Assembly: GCA_018398805.1 (NCBI GenBank)
Contig: JAGFBZ010002268.1
Span: forward strand, 1,240,001-1,304,000
DNA length: 64,000 nt
Direction: 5' to 3'
Source: Hirundichthys speculiger
Taxonomy: Eukaryota; Chordata; Actinopteri; Beloniformes; Exocoetidae
Of the stretch, positions 42,800 to 56,228 are shown piece after piece. The notes under the pieces are model-generated. The model was not told where the DNA came from. It saw only the letters and a list, made by a program, of their open reading frames with translations, and did no database searches. The stretch's first letter is position 1. The number at the start of each line of letters is the position of its first letter. The translations under genes and the position numbers were made by a program.

Positions 42800-44400
42800 T
42801 GAGGGGACAAGAAAGGTTGATATTGCTAAGGTAAAAAGATGTTAGCCCTCCTAAATACAACCCAAAATCCATACTAAACCTACTGATCTGTGACCAAACC
42901 ATCTCAATCTAGCATCCCTGACTTTGTCTCCAAGACGTCTGACCCTGGCTGTTCCTCTGATATGCTCATTTTAAATACAAACTTTCTTATAACTCCCAAA
43001 TCAAATCTTAACATCTGCAACTCTGCCACCAAAAGTGCTGGTTCCTGTCTCATTGCTATTCTTCTATCATAAATAACTCTAGACACTCTTCTCCGATCAA
43101 TATCTTTTTCACCTATGAAGATTTGTGCTGAAGATCTGTGGGTACACCTCAAATGAGGGTGCAAAATAGCCCAAGAACTCACAGAACTCCGACATTCGTG
43201 TGTGGTACTTATCCATGAGATAATTATCTGGGAAAAGGTTTGATTGTCTATTTGTTAAAGCATCAAGAAAAAAATAAAAGTTCAGTGATTAATAGAGTGT
43301 GATTGATCAGGTTGCAAAGAACAACCTCTAACAGTTGACAGCGATGTTACATGTCTGATCAGCAAAATGTTTCCAAACAAGTTCACCATTAGATATTGTT
43401 ATTTAATTGATATTATAAAGTTATTCATCAGCATGGCATTTTATCAGTCTTGACAAAAGAGGAAATAATGTTCATGAAGTTGTTCCACATTGCTTCCACT
43501 TCCTGTTTTACAACATATGCTCGTATTGGTAAGAAATGTACTCAGCATGGTACATGATGAATTACAACATATATTTCGTAGGATGGGGAAAACTGACATA
43601 GATGATGACATAGAGATGACTCTGGAAAGTCATTTCGGTGGAAGAGTTTAACTGTGTTAATACAAAACAGTCTGTCTCTCACCATGGCAGATTATTACAC
43701 ATTAAAAATTGTGTTGGCACTCTCACAAATGTGTTTTCCTTCTCCTTTAGCGTGTAAACAGCTCTCTGCTCCAGAGCCTTACAAACACCAGCAAAGTTAT
43801 TTTGCATTTTTGTTCATAGCCAGGCAGCAGTTGGGTAAAAGCTATAAATTATTTATCTAGTGGTTATTAGCAGAGTTTTTATGGATGCTAATGAACTCCT
43901 GCGATGTTTGATCTCCTCTGCACTTTGTTCTGAAAATAGCTGATCGTGGCTAAGCTGTATATCAGATGAGCTCCTGCATTTGCAGTCTTTTTAAGGGATG
44001 TAACAGGCCACTGGTGTTTGGTGGGTTTGTTGGAAAGCAAAGTAAATGTAAAGATGATAGCAATGAATAATGAGGCCTTGTGAGTTTCCTTTTAATGGGA
44101 TATGGGAATGTGTTTGTGAATATTGTTCTTCAGATGTTTTGAATTTTTCAAAGCAGAACCTTATCAAATTAATAATGTAATAAAAAGACATGAAATGAGG
44201 AAATACATTGACATCTGTTTCTGAACATGTTTTCTGCTTTTCTAGATGCTATTTTAGTCCCTCTGAATGTTGAATGTTCAATAGATGTGAGTTGGTTTTG
44301 AATTATTTCAAAAGGAAAAGTACAGTTTAAGCAGTTATTCACGTCAATATATCATGACAGGATTTAATTCTGGACGTGCTGCATTTTTATTTAAATCATC
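42800..44400. other. Intergenic, nothing recognised
   Basis: AT-rich sequence without recognisable coding or repeat structure. Confidence 0.3.
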
Positions 44401-44456
44401 CTAGCAAATGGGTGCCATTTGTATCCCTAGGACACAAATGGCACCCAATGGTGCCA

Positions 44457-44609
<153 letters not shown>

Positions 44610-44619
44610 ATAATATCAG

Positions 44620-44895
44620 AAATCAAAATCAGAATGCCTTTATTTGTCACTGAGCCAGCGTCCCAGCACAGTGAAATTACATTTCCAGTACATCATCCAT
44701 GAAAACATACAGAAACAAACAACAACATGTTAGACAGGGAATCGACGGTGTCTGGGGGGTCTGCAGCCACTTTGTAGCGGCGCTCCCCTTCTTATCAGAG
44801 GAAAATATGATCACATGGGGAGAAGAGGGGGAGAGGGTAAAAAAAGGTGTCTCACACAACGTGTCCTTGAGGGGCATGTTGTGAGATTCACAAAA
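44620..44895 (-). repeat. Retroelement 3'-end fragment, antisense
   Basis: On the minus strand it ends GACAAATAAAGGCATTCTG then (ATTTTG)-like tail, typical of a fish LINE or SINE 3' end. Confidence 0.45.
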
Positions 44896-44922
44896 AAAAA
44901 CAAAACATATACACACACACAC

Positions 44923-46622
<1,700 letters not shown>

Positions 46623-46713
<91 letters not shown>
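46623..46713. repeat. (TA)n array, ~90 bp
   Basis: Pure TA run beginning directly at the right end of the hAT-like element, then (TG)n. Confidence 0.97.
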
Positions 46714-46716
<3 letters not shown>

Positions 46717-46829
46717 TTGTGTGTGTGTGTGTATAAATGTATAAATGAATAATATAATGTATGTTTGTGTAGACAAATACCCTTTGCATAGAAACACCTA
46801 AAATGCTGAAACATAAGACTTATGATTTC

Positions 46830-48808
46830 AGTCTCTTCAGTGATTGCTGTGTTACAGCAGATCTGAAGAAGCCTCTGACTGAAGACACTCTGTTAATGAA
46901 TCATTGTGCTGTGTAGAGGATGTTCAGGGTTGTCCATGATGTTCTTCATTTTATGACATTTCCCACTTTGCAGAATCAGCTCCAGGGGCCCCAAAACAGT
47001 CCCCAGAACAGAGCCAGCCTTCCTTATTAGTTTGTTCAGTTTCTTTAAGTCACTGGCTCTGATGCTTCTCCCCCATCAGATGACTGCAGATAGGCTTGTA
47101 CTCTCCACAACAGACTTAGAGAAGATATACAACATGTTGCTGCAAACTTGGAAGTACCTAAGCTTCCTCAAGAAGTAAAGTCTGCTTTGTCCCTTCCTTT
47201 AAACAGCATCACTGTTGTGTCTCCAGTCTAGTCTGTTGTCCAGGTAAACACCAAGGTATTTATTTTCCTCCACCACCTCCACTTCTCCTGCCATGATGGA
47301 AAAGCTGTTCGGCTTGTTGCTGGTCCTCCTAAAATCCACAATCATCTCCTTTATCTTGTCGATGTATAGGATGAGATGATTGCTCTCACACCATGCCACA
47401 AAGTTGTCCAACAGCTCTCTGTACTCAATTTCATGTCCATCACTGATATATCTGACAGCTGAAGAGTCATCTGAGTATTTCTGCAGATGACAGGACTCTG
47501 ACTGGTACTGGAAGTCTGAGGTGTACAGAGTGAAGGGGAATAGTGAGAGTACAGTCCCCTGTGGTGCTCCTGTGCTGTTGACCACCTGGTCAGAAACACA
47601 TCTGGGCACATCACATCATCTGGGCCTCTCTGAGTCTCTCTACCTGCCTCTTCACCTGACTTTTGGAGACTGACAGGTAGGAGCAGCAATGGGAGGGGCC
47701 CCCAGAATTTTCTGATGTGGTTGGAGACAACAATGGAGCAGCATCAAGTTCCATTACTGAAATAAAAGATGAGGCAGCTGAGACGTGAGAGGGGAGCTGT
47801 AGGTCAAGGGAGGATAGGAGGATGCTGACCTTGAATCTGAACTGAGCTTGTTGAAGAATGAGTTCAGTTCATTTTCTCTGTCCAGACTTCAGTCTATCCT
47901 ATCCTCCTTCTGCTTGAAGCCTGTGATCTTCTTCATTCCTGACCACACGTCTCATATGTTGTTCAGCTGGAACTTGTTTTCCAGCTTTTTCCAGCATGCC
48001 TCCTTGTTGTCTCTAATCCTGACTTTCAGTTGTTTTTGTACTTACCTCAATAATTTCCTGTCTCCCTCCCTGGAGGCTCTTTCTTTCTTGTCGAGGATGT
48101 CTTTCAGGTTACTGGTGATCCAGTGATTGTTATTGGGGGAGCACCTTACTGTTCTGGTAGGAAGGGTGTTGTCCACACAGAAGTTAATATAGTCAGTCAC
48201 ACACTCAGTCATAACGTTGATGTCCTCTCCATGAGTGCATCCCAGTCTGTGGCCTCAAAACACAGTTTCTTCAGCTTCCTGTGACATCCTTTACAGTCCT
48301 TATTTCCACAGGTTGCCTCTGGATGATGGATTTATTGGTTAAGAAAAGATAAACCAGATTCTGATCTGCCTTGCCCAGAGCAGGTTTGTGCAGAGGAGCT
48401 GTATGCACTTCTAACATTTGCATAAAACAAATTCAACATTTTATTATTTCTGGTGGAGCAGCTGACAAACTGTTGAAATATTGGAAATCTGGAAGAGCAA
48501 GAAAGATGTGGTTGAAATAACAGCTAGGAACCCGTTGGGTTGTTGTGTCTGTAGCTTAGTAACAGCAGAACTGATGACGTCACATGCAGCAGCCGCTCCA
48601 GCTGATTGCAGGATCTAAACTGCCACTACAGTAACACTGGTGAACTCTTTCTGTAAATAATAAGAACGGAAACTCACAGCTAACAGTTCTGTATCTGGGT
48701 TGTAGAAATTATGTTTCACAGTAGTATGTTTATGGATTACATAATCTATTTTTGACAAGCACTGCAATTCCACCGCCCTTGCTCTCCATATCTCGGTCTG
48801 CCCTTATT
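46830..48808 (-). mobile_element. Non-LTR retrotransposon (LINE), antisense, 3' part
   Basis: Minus-strand frame at 47199-47609 holds a reverse-transcriptase palm: STGAPQGTVLS, then the catalytic YSDDSSAV box, then LGVYLDNRLDW. Downstream (46840-47200) comes the usual C-terminal region in broken frames. Clade probably CR1/L2-like; stops and frameshifts make it inactive. Sequence continues beyond a foldback insertion at 49813-49990. Confidence 0.75.
47199..47609 (-). pseudogene. LINE reverse transcriptase fragment
   Basis: Open for 136 codons. APQG and YSDD motifs (RT blocks 4 and 5) are visible, followed by a VEENKYLGVYLDNRLDW block. Lacks the endonuclease and N-terminal RT blocks in the same frame. 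Confidence 0.8.
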
Positions 48809-48810
48809 TA

Positions 48811-49810
48811 TGGAAGTATTTCTGTGCCATCTGAGTTTGAATACGAATTTTTAAGATTGAAATTTTTCAGCATCAAAATCAGACTTTGAATTTTAAAAAC
48901 ATCAGATTTCTAGCACTGAATTTTTTTTTGCCTCTGAATTTTATTTTGTTAAAATAAATTCAGTGTTAAAAAAAAATTGTTGTCTTAAAATATTCAGTTT
49001 TTCAAAATTTAACACGCAAAGAAATTCAACACCCCAAAAAATTCAGAGTAAAAAAAAAAAAAAATCAACATCTCAAAAAAATTCAGTGTAAAAAAATTCA
49101 ATTTCTTAAAAAAAATCTGTGTAAAAAAAATTCAACCTCAAAAAATTCAGTGTAAAAAAATTCAACCTCAAAAAATTCAGTGTAAAAAGAACCAGACTCA
49201 ACATCCGGGTCACCAGGGAGAAGCAATCGATCCCTGTCTCAATTCAGCCAATGTCCAGCCAATCACGTTATGCTCCATTGGTCATGTGACACCCCACCCA
49301 GACGGACCGGTCGGCCATGGCAGCAAACTCAGGTGATGGTGCTGCGGTGGAGCGTAACGTGATTGGCTGGACGTTGGCTGAATTGAGACAGGGATCGATT
49401 GCTTCTCCCTGGTGACCCGGATGTTGAGTCTGGTTCTTTTTACACTGAATTTTTTTAGGTTGAATTTTTTTACACTGAATTTTTTGAGGTTGAATTTTTT
49501 ACATTGATTTTTTTTTTTAGAAATTGAAATTTTTTACACAGAATTTTTTTTGAGATGTTGATTTTTTTTTACACTGAATTTTTGGGTGTGTTGAATTTCT
49601 TTACATGTTGAATTTTGAAAAACTGAATATTTTAAGACAACAATTTTTTTAACACTGAATTTATTTTAACAAAATAAAATTCAGAGGCAAAAAAAAATTC
49701 AGTGCTAGAAATCTGATGTTTTTTTTAAAATTCAAAGTCTGATTTTGATGCTGAAAAATTTCAATCTTAAAAATTCGTATTCAAACTCAGGTGGCACAGA
49801 AATACTTCCA
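48811..49810. mobile_element. Foldback (long inverted repeat) element, ~1 kb
   Basis: Two arms of about 465 bp (48811-49277 and 49348-49810) are inverted copies around a 70-bp centre. Ends read TGGAAGTATTTCTGTGCC and its complement, next to TA on each side, suggesting a TA target duplication. Arms contain repeated AAATTCAGTG / AAATTCAACC units. It is inserted in an antisense LINE that continues on both sides. No transposase. Confidence 0.85.
49317..49415 (+). other. Small ORF (32 aa) at foldback centre
   Basis: ATG in strong Kozak context (GCCATGG) opens MAANSGDGAAVERNVIGWTL and continues 12 residues to TGA. It starts in the loop and runs into the right arm. CCAAT boxes and a TCATGTGAC E-box-like site lie just upstream. 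No known protein recognised; may be chance or a captured gene start. Confidence 0.25.
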
Positions 49811-49812
49811 TA

Positions 49813-49990
49813 CCTATTGTCTCAAATCCTGGCAGAGAGTCTGCACTATGGTCCTGCAGCCACGTCTCAGTGAAATACATTCAGCTGCATTTTTGAAACT
49901 TCAAATTTGTAATGATAAATAGTAAATGGTTCAAAAATCAATGTTATCAATGAAGAAGACTGCTCAAAAAACTCCAAAATATGCAAAAAG
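49813..49990 (-). mobile_element. LINE fragment, antisense, 5' side of foldback
   Basis: GTCCTGCAGCCACGTCTCAG and surrounding sequence continue the LINE interrupted by the foldback element. Confidence 0.55.
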
Positions 49991-50215
49991 CTAGCTGGTA
50001 TTGACAGAGCTACTGCAGCAAGCTGCCACCATGAAGGCCGCTATTCCAGAAAGTTTTAACTTAATGTTAGCAAAATCTTTTTCCGTTTTTTTTTTTTAAT
50101 TTAAGAAATATATATATTTAATATATATTTTTGTAGATCAGTAGAATGTGCTAAGTATCCTCATGTTCAAAACATGAATTCTATGTTGCTATTTCATGCA
50201 ATTAATCACTCAATT

Positions 50216-50640
50216 TGAGACCTGAAGAGAATCAACAAACTGATCAGGAAAGCTGGATCTGTGCTGGGTGTAACTCTGGAGCCGCTGGAGCTGATTGTAC
50301 AAAAAAGAATGCTGCACAAGCTGATGAAGATGACGGAGGACTCTTCACACCCTCTCCATGACACAGTGATCAAACAACAGAGTGTTCAGTGAGAGGCTTC
50401 TTCAGGTCCGTTGCAAGACAGAAAGATACAGAAGATCATTCCTGCCAGCAGCCATCAGCCTCCACAACAAGACATAAAACCTACTATTATTAATTCAATA
50501 TTATTATTAATGCTGTCATTTATTTATTGCTAATTAAAAAAAAAAAAAAAGCCCTTACTACGATGTTGAATTTCCCTTCTTGGATAAATAAAGTATTTTT
50601 CATTTCATTTCATTTCAATTACTATCTCTATGCAAAAAAC
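50216..50640 (+). mobile_element. LINE 3' end with ATTTC tail
   Basis: Encodes RT C-terminal sequence KRINKLIRKAGSVLG and LHDTVIKQQ, then RRSFLPAAISLHNK after a frame break. Ends TAAATAAAGTATTTTTC followed by (ATTTC)n, a LINE-type 3' tail. Confidence 0.75.
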
Positions 50641-51029
50641 TTTACTAATGTTACTTTCACTGCTGTTACTCATCTACTTTTTTCAGATTTTTTACAATGG
50701 CATGAGAACAACAGGACTGAGAAAAATGCAACCATCTTATGCTTTGATATCTTGTAAAAAAAATGCCATACTGTGGCCTGAGATTGGTCTATTCACAATT
50801 TACCCTTAATCCTTTGATAATAGTCAAATATTTTGGTTACTATATCCAGTGTTAAATTTTTTTTTTAAGAATTAAGTTTGAAATGTTACAAAAAGGAAAT
50901 GGCAGCAATTTGGTTGAATGACCATCTATATGTTAAGTTTTAACAGTTGGTATGTGTATAGTTGGTATATCCTTTGTACTTTAGGCAGGTTGCATCTTCC
51001 AGTCTGCTGGTTCATCTCCAAGACGACGC

Positions 51030-51899
51030 CCCCGCAGGCAGACCAGACACACCTCCCAGTGTGGAGGGCCCCCATGAGGAAACACTGGAGCTAAAAACTA
51101 AAAGATTAAAAGACAATTAAAAAATAAAAAATAAAAAGGATAAAAACAGACAGTAGGTAAAATAATAATAAAATGTAATGTATAAAATGTGAAAATGTAA
51201 AAGTTTAGAATTTATAAATAAAATGTAAAAATTTTATGATAATAAAATGCAAAGACTTAAAATAAATTTAAGACTTAAATTAGATCATTAAAATCAATTA
51301 GATTAAGAACAGTAGAATAAAAGATCTAAGAGTAAAAGAAATCATGTAAAAGCCAGATTAAAAGGTGAGTCTTGAGCCTCCTTTTAAAAGTCTCAACAGT
51401 CTCTTCAGTCCTGATGTTCTCTGGCAGGCTGTTCCACAGATGAGAGTCATAATGGCTGAATGCAGCCTCACCGTGGGTTTTTGTTCTAACTCTTGGGACG
51501 ATTAAAAGGCCAGAACCAGAGGACCTCAGGGTCTGTGAGGGTTGATATGATAAAAGCAGGTCAGATAAATAAGATGGCCCAAGACCGTTAAGAGATTTAA
51601 AAACCAATAAAAGAACCTTAAAATTGATCCTGAAACACACGGGGAGCCAATAAAGTGATTTTAGAACTGGTGTAATGTGTTCCCGCCCACATGGTCTTCG
51701 TCAGCACACGAGCTGCTGAGTTCTGGAGCAGTTGTAGACTAGAAATGGTCTTTTTGGGAAAACCAGAGAGCAGGGCATTACAGTAGTCTAAACGACAGGA
51801 GATAAAAGCATCAGCATCTCCGTGTTAGCCTGAGAGAGAAACGGGCGGACTCTGGCTATATTCTTCAGATGATAAAAACCTATCTTTGTTACGTTTTTG
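51030..51899 (-). mobile_element. LINE (L2/Rex1-like) 3' part, antisense
   Basis: Minus-strand frame 51326-51640 reads FKVLLLVFKSLNGLGPSYLS, then LWNSLPENIRTEETVETFKR, the conserved C-terminus of fish LINE ORF2. Upstream frames (ITPVL, WLPV pieces) are broken. Continues at 53229 across a hAT insertion. Confidence 0.8.
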
Positions 51900-53220
51900 C
51901 AGTGGTGAACCGTGAGCACTACAGCTGGGCCTTCACCTCGGCCCTCACTGCCGAGAAGAGAAATCATCACGGAAAAAAGAAACAGTACGATGAATTCAAA
52001 GCGTTTAACAACTGCAATCCTTGAATTAACGATGACAAGGATGTAAACAAATAGACCATAACATAACATTCTCCGCAACAAGAAACTTTCTCAACAGTAA
52101 CTTCATAAAACTGGAGACTATTTAGGCAACATTAAATAAACATAAGCCAAAATCTGGAAATATAAAATGAGGTCACTCAGAACGTCACCCCATAACACTG
52201 CTGACACCGACACCGAGGCTCATTTCTTCGCCACAGACAGCGCTATAAAACACGGCGCACAACAAGCCATACACATATTGACAAATAAATTTATGAGCAT
52301 CCTCAAACTAAACAACTTCAAATGCACAATATAGCAAAAGTTACACAAAGCTGGTAATACAAAGATTTTTTTAAGTTCGATTGAAATGCAAATACCTCTT
52401 CATGCGCAATTAGGCATGGTGCATTAACAGGTACTGATGTCAAAAGTCACAATTTTCATAGATTCCACTACACCTTCTGTGTGTGTGTGTGTGGGGGGGC
52501 CCTTCTAAAAAACAAAAGTCCAACCACACACTGCTGGTAAGTTTGATAAGTTTACATATTGAATTAAAGGCAAAGGAATTAAAGGCACAAATTCCACTGG
52601 AAATTTTACAGACAACCTCCGCAATAAATACAAATAACTGAATGTCCACTTGGCCCGATTTAATCACTCAAAAATAATAATCAAGGTGGCTTGTAACATA
52701 GGTCTACCTTACATGAAAATGAAATCCATTCATCTGTCTTTCTTTGTGAAGTGGGCGATGGCAGCGTCATAAAGTTTGTCCTTTGACTTGAGCTCCAAAA
52801 GAATCTGCCCGCTGTTTGGACTTCATGAAGGCCTACGATCTTTTTTTTTTGTCCCGCCCCCTTAAAAACAAATCGTGATTGGTCAATTTTCCCATCACTC
52901 TCCAAACCAAAACACATAGCTTGGCCTTCCCCGGGATTCATGAAGTCCTAACCAATTAATGAGCCAGCTAACCGGACATTGATGAAGACAGACGACTCTG
53001 ATTGGATAACATGTTTCAGGACAGTAACCCTTTCATTGCTGATGTGAACTTGACAGTAAACTTAACTTTTGAACATAAATGAGAGAAAATTTATTAAATA
53101 TATTGTATTAAATTAAATGATATATATATATATATAATCTATGTATAATTTGATACTCATATTTTTTTATTTTTTAAGGCCTTCTCTGAAGGCGTAGAAG
53201 GCCCTGAGGGTTCCCCTCTG
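51900..53220. mobile_element. hAT element (1321 bp) inserted in LINE
   Basis: Perfect 8-bp TSD CGTTTTTG (51892-51899, 53221-53228). Ends CAGTGGTGAACCGTGAG and CTGAGGGTTCCCCTCTG are inverted repeats, with a nearby inverted AGGCC/GGCCT motif. Joining the flanks restores continuous LINE sequence. Open frames at 52440-52941 show no transposase domain. Confidence 0.9.
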
Positions 53221-53228
53221 CGTTTTTG

Positions 53229-53425
53229 ATGTGAGAAATAAAATTAAGCTCTTGTAGTTTTAGTAAAGGTTTCTCTCTCTTGCCTTCAGGACCAATAATT
53301 AAGACCTCAGTTTTGTCCTGGTTGAGCTGTAGGAAATTCTCTGCCATCCATGTCTTGATATCTGAAATACAGTTAAAAAGGGCATCAATCAGAATAATGC
53401 TGGAAGTAGACTGAGTGTTTAGGCG
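53229..53425 (-). mobile_element. LINE (L2/Rex1-like), antisense, continuation
   Basis: Minus strand encodes DIKTWMAENFLQLNQDKTEV, a conserved ORF2 segment located upstream of the piece at 51030-51899. Cut on its far side by the solo LTR at 53431. Confidence 0.8.
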
Positions 53426-53430
53426 CCACC

Positions 53431-54019
53431 TGTGGAGGAAATTTTTATTTGGTTTATTTCATCTTGTAATTTTGTTATTTGTCTTTAACAATATGTTTAA
53501 AAGTGATGTCTTTCTTAACAAGACCAATACACATCATAGCCAACGAGACCAAATGTCTGACAAAAGGCAAAGCACAGGGGTCGGCTGTGGCTCATTGATC
53601 TAGGAGACACGGCAGGGGTCAGCTGTGTTTTCCTAAATTCAATTAGCATCAACTAAATAACTTCTTGATCAAGGGACTGTTTAACGTTGCTAAACTCAAT
53701 CAGTCTGTTTTAAACAAATGCCTCTGTATGACATCCCTAAACTCAATCAGTCTGTTTTCAGACAAATGGCTAAGGCAACTGTCTCTGCCTCCACCACCAC
53801 CTGCTGTGTCTACACTCTGTATGCAAACCTGTAACACCTTGCTGTCTTGGTATAAAGATCAGCCTCATCTTTGTATCTATAGAGTCATCAGCACTCTGCG
53901 GAGTGGTGGCTGGTCTCTCTCCTTGTGCACACAAGTATCTGTATGTCTGTCTTTTTTTCTCTGTAATAAATTCTATTCTGATTTTCTCATCGAGATCGGA
54001 TCTTATTTTTTCCACAACA
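53431..54019 (+). mobile_element. Solo LTR of a retrovirus-like or Gypsy-like element
   Basis: 589 bp, TG...CA ends (TGTGG / CCACAACA), flanked by the 5-bp duplication CCACC (53426-53430, 54020-54024). It holds a TATAAA box at 53851-53856 and an AATAAA at 53965-53970, the U3-R-U5 order expected on the + strand. A direct repeat (53690-53720 and 53737-53768, nearly identical) in the U3 part looks like an enhancer duplication. No internal genes remain. Confidence 0.7.
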
Positions 54020-54184
54020 CCACCTTTGTTGACTGTCTTCACAACAAAAACCCACCAGCAACATCCAGTTGAGGATGCTGATTGGTTCGGACTTGCCATG
54101 CTCTTAAAGCTTGCAGCATGGGAGATTGTTATTTTGCTTGAATAAGCAGCTTTGCAAAATCGGGAGAAGAGGGGAGACTCTTCT

Positions 54185-54330
54185 ACATTTAAAGAGCAAT
54201 CCATCCATCTATCCATCCATTATCTATACCCCCTTAATCCTCTGCAGGGTCACGGGGATCTGCTGGAGTCTATCCCAGCTCACTTTGGGTGAAAGGCAGG
54301 GGTACACCCTGGACAGGTCGCCAGTTAAAG
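54185..54330 (-). repeat. GGAT-tailed teleost interspersed repeat, antisense fragment
   Basis: Starts with (ATCC)n and reads GGTCACGGGGATCTGCTGGA and TACACCCTGGACAGGTCGCC, the complement of the 57050-57423 repeat. Confidence 0.7.
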
Positions 54331-54339
54331 AGCAATCTG

Positions 54340-55510
54340 TAGTTTTTTTTTTTTTTTTTTTTATTGTTTGAACTTTTTCCAGTTTGTGGAGGCTCTGCAA
54401 ATTTCCGGCTGATCAGTACTAACTGATGAGAAAATGACAACAAAAAAGTTGTGCACCTGTAAGAATATTTTCATACTTTTAGGTTCAGTTTCTATTAATG
54501 AGTAATTGTTTTTTGCTATTTGCTATTAATCTATTAAAACTGGGATATTTGTCTAATGAAAACGTACATATGTTTGATTTTAAAATATCTGAAAACAAAC
54601 ACAGATTACCTGTATATGATAATTTCTTAACTACTTCAAAGAATAGAAATAATTGACATGTTTCAATTCGGGGTTTATAATATTGGATACTTGCTGATAT
54701 CCAATATGCTGATATTTTGAAACATATATTTTGGTTATTGGCGAAGCCGATATAATCCACCTATGCTTCTGATTGCTGTAGTAAATACTGACAACATTGT
54801 GATGCTGTTAGTCCCATCAGTTGCATCAGTCCTATGGTGATGGGACTGATGCAAGAACATTCTCATAACAAAACAGGAAAACTTCTGCAGCTTACTGGAA
54901 CTTAAATTGTGTGATGTCTTTTGCGTTGGGGTAGTCACGGTCATACTTTTTGCCTCCGTTTGCCTTCAAGCAAATCATAATTGAACTGGATCATGATTTC
55001 AGCAAAGATTTATAACTTTATTGGTATCCATTATTAATGCAGTACAAATGACATTTGTTGTCATTTAAATACTGATATCAGTTTCAAGGAATGCTTGCTT
55101 ACTTTTACAAAGCATCATGTTGCTGGAGTGATCATCCATGCCTACCTTCATCGAGAAAAAACAGACAAAGTAAGTTCCTGTTTCCAACAATGTATCATTT
55201 AGGGTGCTATATCACACAACAACAATGAAACTAGCTCAGCGCAAGAGCAGACAGCACAACAGAGGCAACTATGATTCTCAAGAAAGTAAAGATGGAAGAG
55301 AAAATTAGAGAGCCACTGAGGAAAAGATCAAGCAAAAGAAAATCTTTGTGCTGTAAAAACATAATCCACATATTTAATGAGTCACTGAGCTACCTCTGTA
55401 GTTTCTGAGACACGCCAGGGCATGTCTGTTGGAAGCATAAACTCTAACTACAGTGGATCAGTCACTGCTAGTACAAGTCATAACTGGGAAACAAGGGGTA
55501 AACTTGTTGG
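54340..55510. other. Intergenic, nothing coding
   Basis: Poly-T run near 54343-54362. A perfect 12-bp hairpin stem (TTGCATCAGTCC) lies at about 54822-54855. Sequence at 54660-54770 resembles a decayed ATCGG-type hAT end. Confidence 0.3.
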
Positions 55511-55518
55511 TTTTTGTT

Positions 55519-56220
55519 TAGGGATGCACAATAGCCTTACCGATGTGTGTAAGTCCCGGTGAATTCTTTGCTGCTGGCTTGCTCATGTTATTGTTAGTTT
55601 ACGTTAGCATGATTTCAAAACTCCGTCAAAGCAATGGTTATGTTTTAAATGGCTGATCAGGTTTGACATATTAAAGCTTGTGCTATTTTTCCCTCCTCGT
55701 GGAATTCGCTTGGAGCATTTGTCACAAATAGCCAGCGAACTATCTTCTTCGGAGACTTTAAACAAGTTCGATACAATTGACGCCATTTTTTTTTTGTTTT
55801 CATCAGCACGCTGTGCTGCATGCTGGATTCAAGGTGTAACGTAAATTCCCCTGTTCCCTCGTTTGCTTGTGGTTCTTTCTGCCTTTTCTATTTTTTCTAT
55901 TTTTTTATGTGTAACATGTGGGAAAATACTGTGAATATCAATTCAAGTCAGCAACTACAAAAATTATGACTGAGTTAGCAATTTGATTTTTTTCTGGCAG
56001 GAGGGGGTATTCTTGATTTTCCTTGAGAAATCGTTTTTCTGATTATGTCGATGTCACTGAACATAACATCACTGCAGGTCATTGGGGTCTCCGTGGGAGC
56101 GAGGTACTGTTGTGTTGACAAAATACATATGTTTTTGGGGCTATTCGTCATGATATTGAACTTACTTGGAATGACGTCATAATTTCCTGTTATTGGCCCT
56201 ATAGTTATCGTGCACACCTA
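55519..56220 (-). mobile_element. hAT element (702 bp) with BED zinc finger
   Basis: Perfect 8-bp TSD TTTTTGTT (55511-55518, 56221-56228). Ends TAGGGATGCACAATA and TATCGTGCACACCTA are inverted repeats. Minus strand 55604-55786 encodes a BED finger: ICDKCSKRIPRGG, then NMSNLISHLKHNH, i.e. CxxC...HxxxxH. The transposase core is absent, so this is an internally deleted derivative of a ZBED-type hAT. Confidence 0.88.
55604..55786 (-). pseudogene. BED-type zinc finger fragment of hAT transposase
   Basis: 60 codons from MASIVSNLFKVSEEDSS to a stop. Both zinc-ligand cysteines and the HxxxxH pair are intact, so the finger could still fold if expressed; the downstream catalytic domain is missing. Confidence 0.75.
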
Positions 56221-56228
56221 TTTTTGTT

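Noticed and set aside
48900..49700. Repeated AAATTCA units considered as a spaced-repeat array
   Set aside because: The units belong to the inverted arms of the foldback element and are irregular.
53903..54216. Open frames across the solo LTR considered as viral coding sequence
   Set aside because: They have no retroviral domain and overlap the promoter and polyA parts of the LTR.
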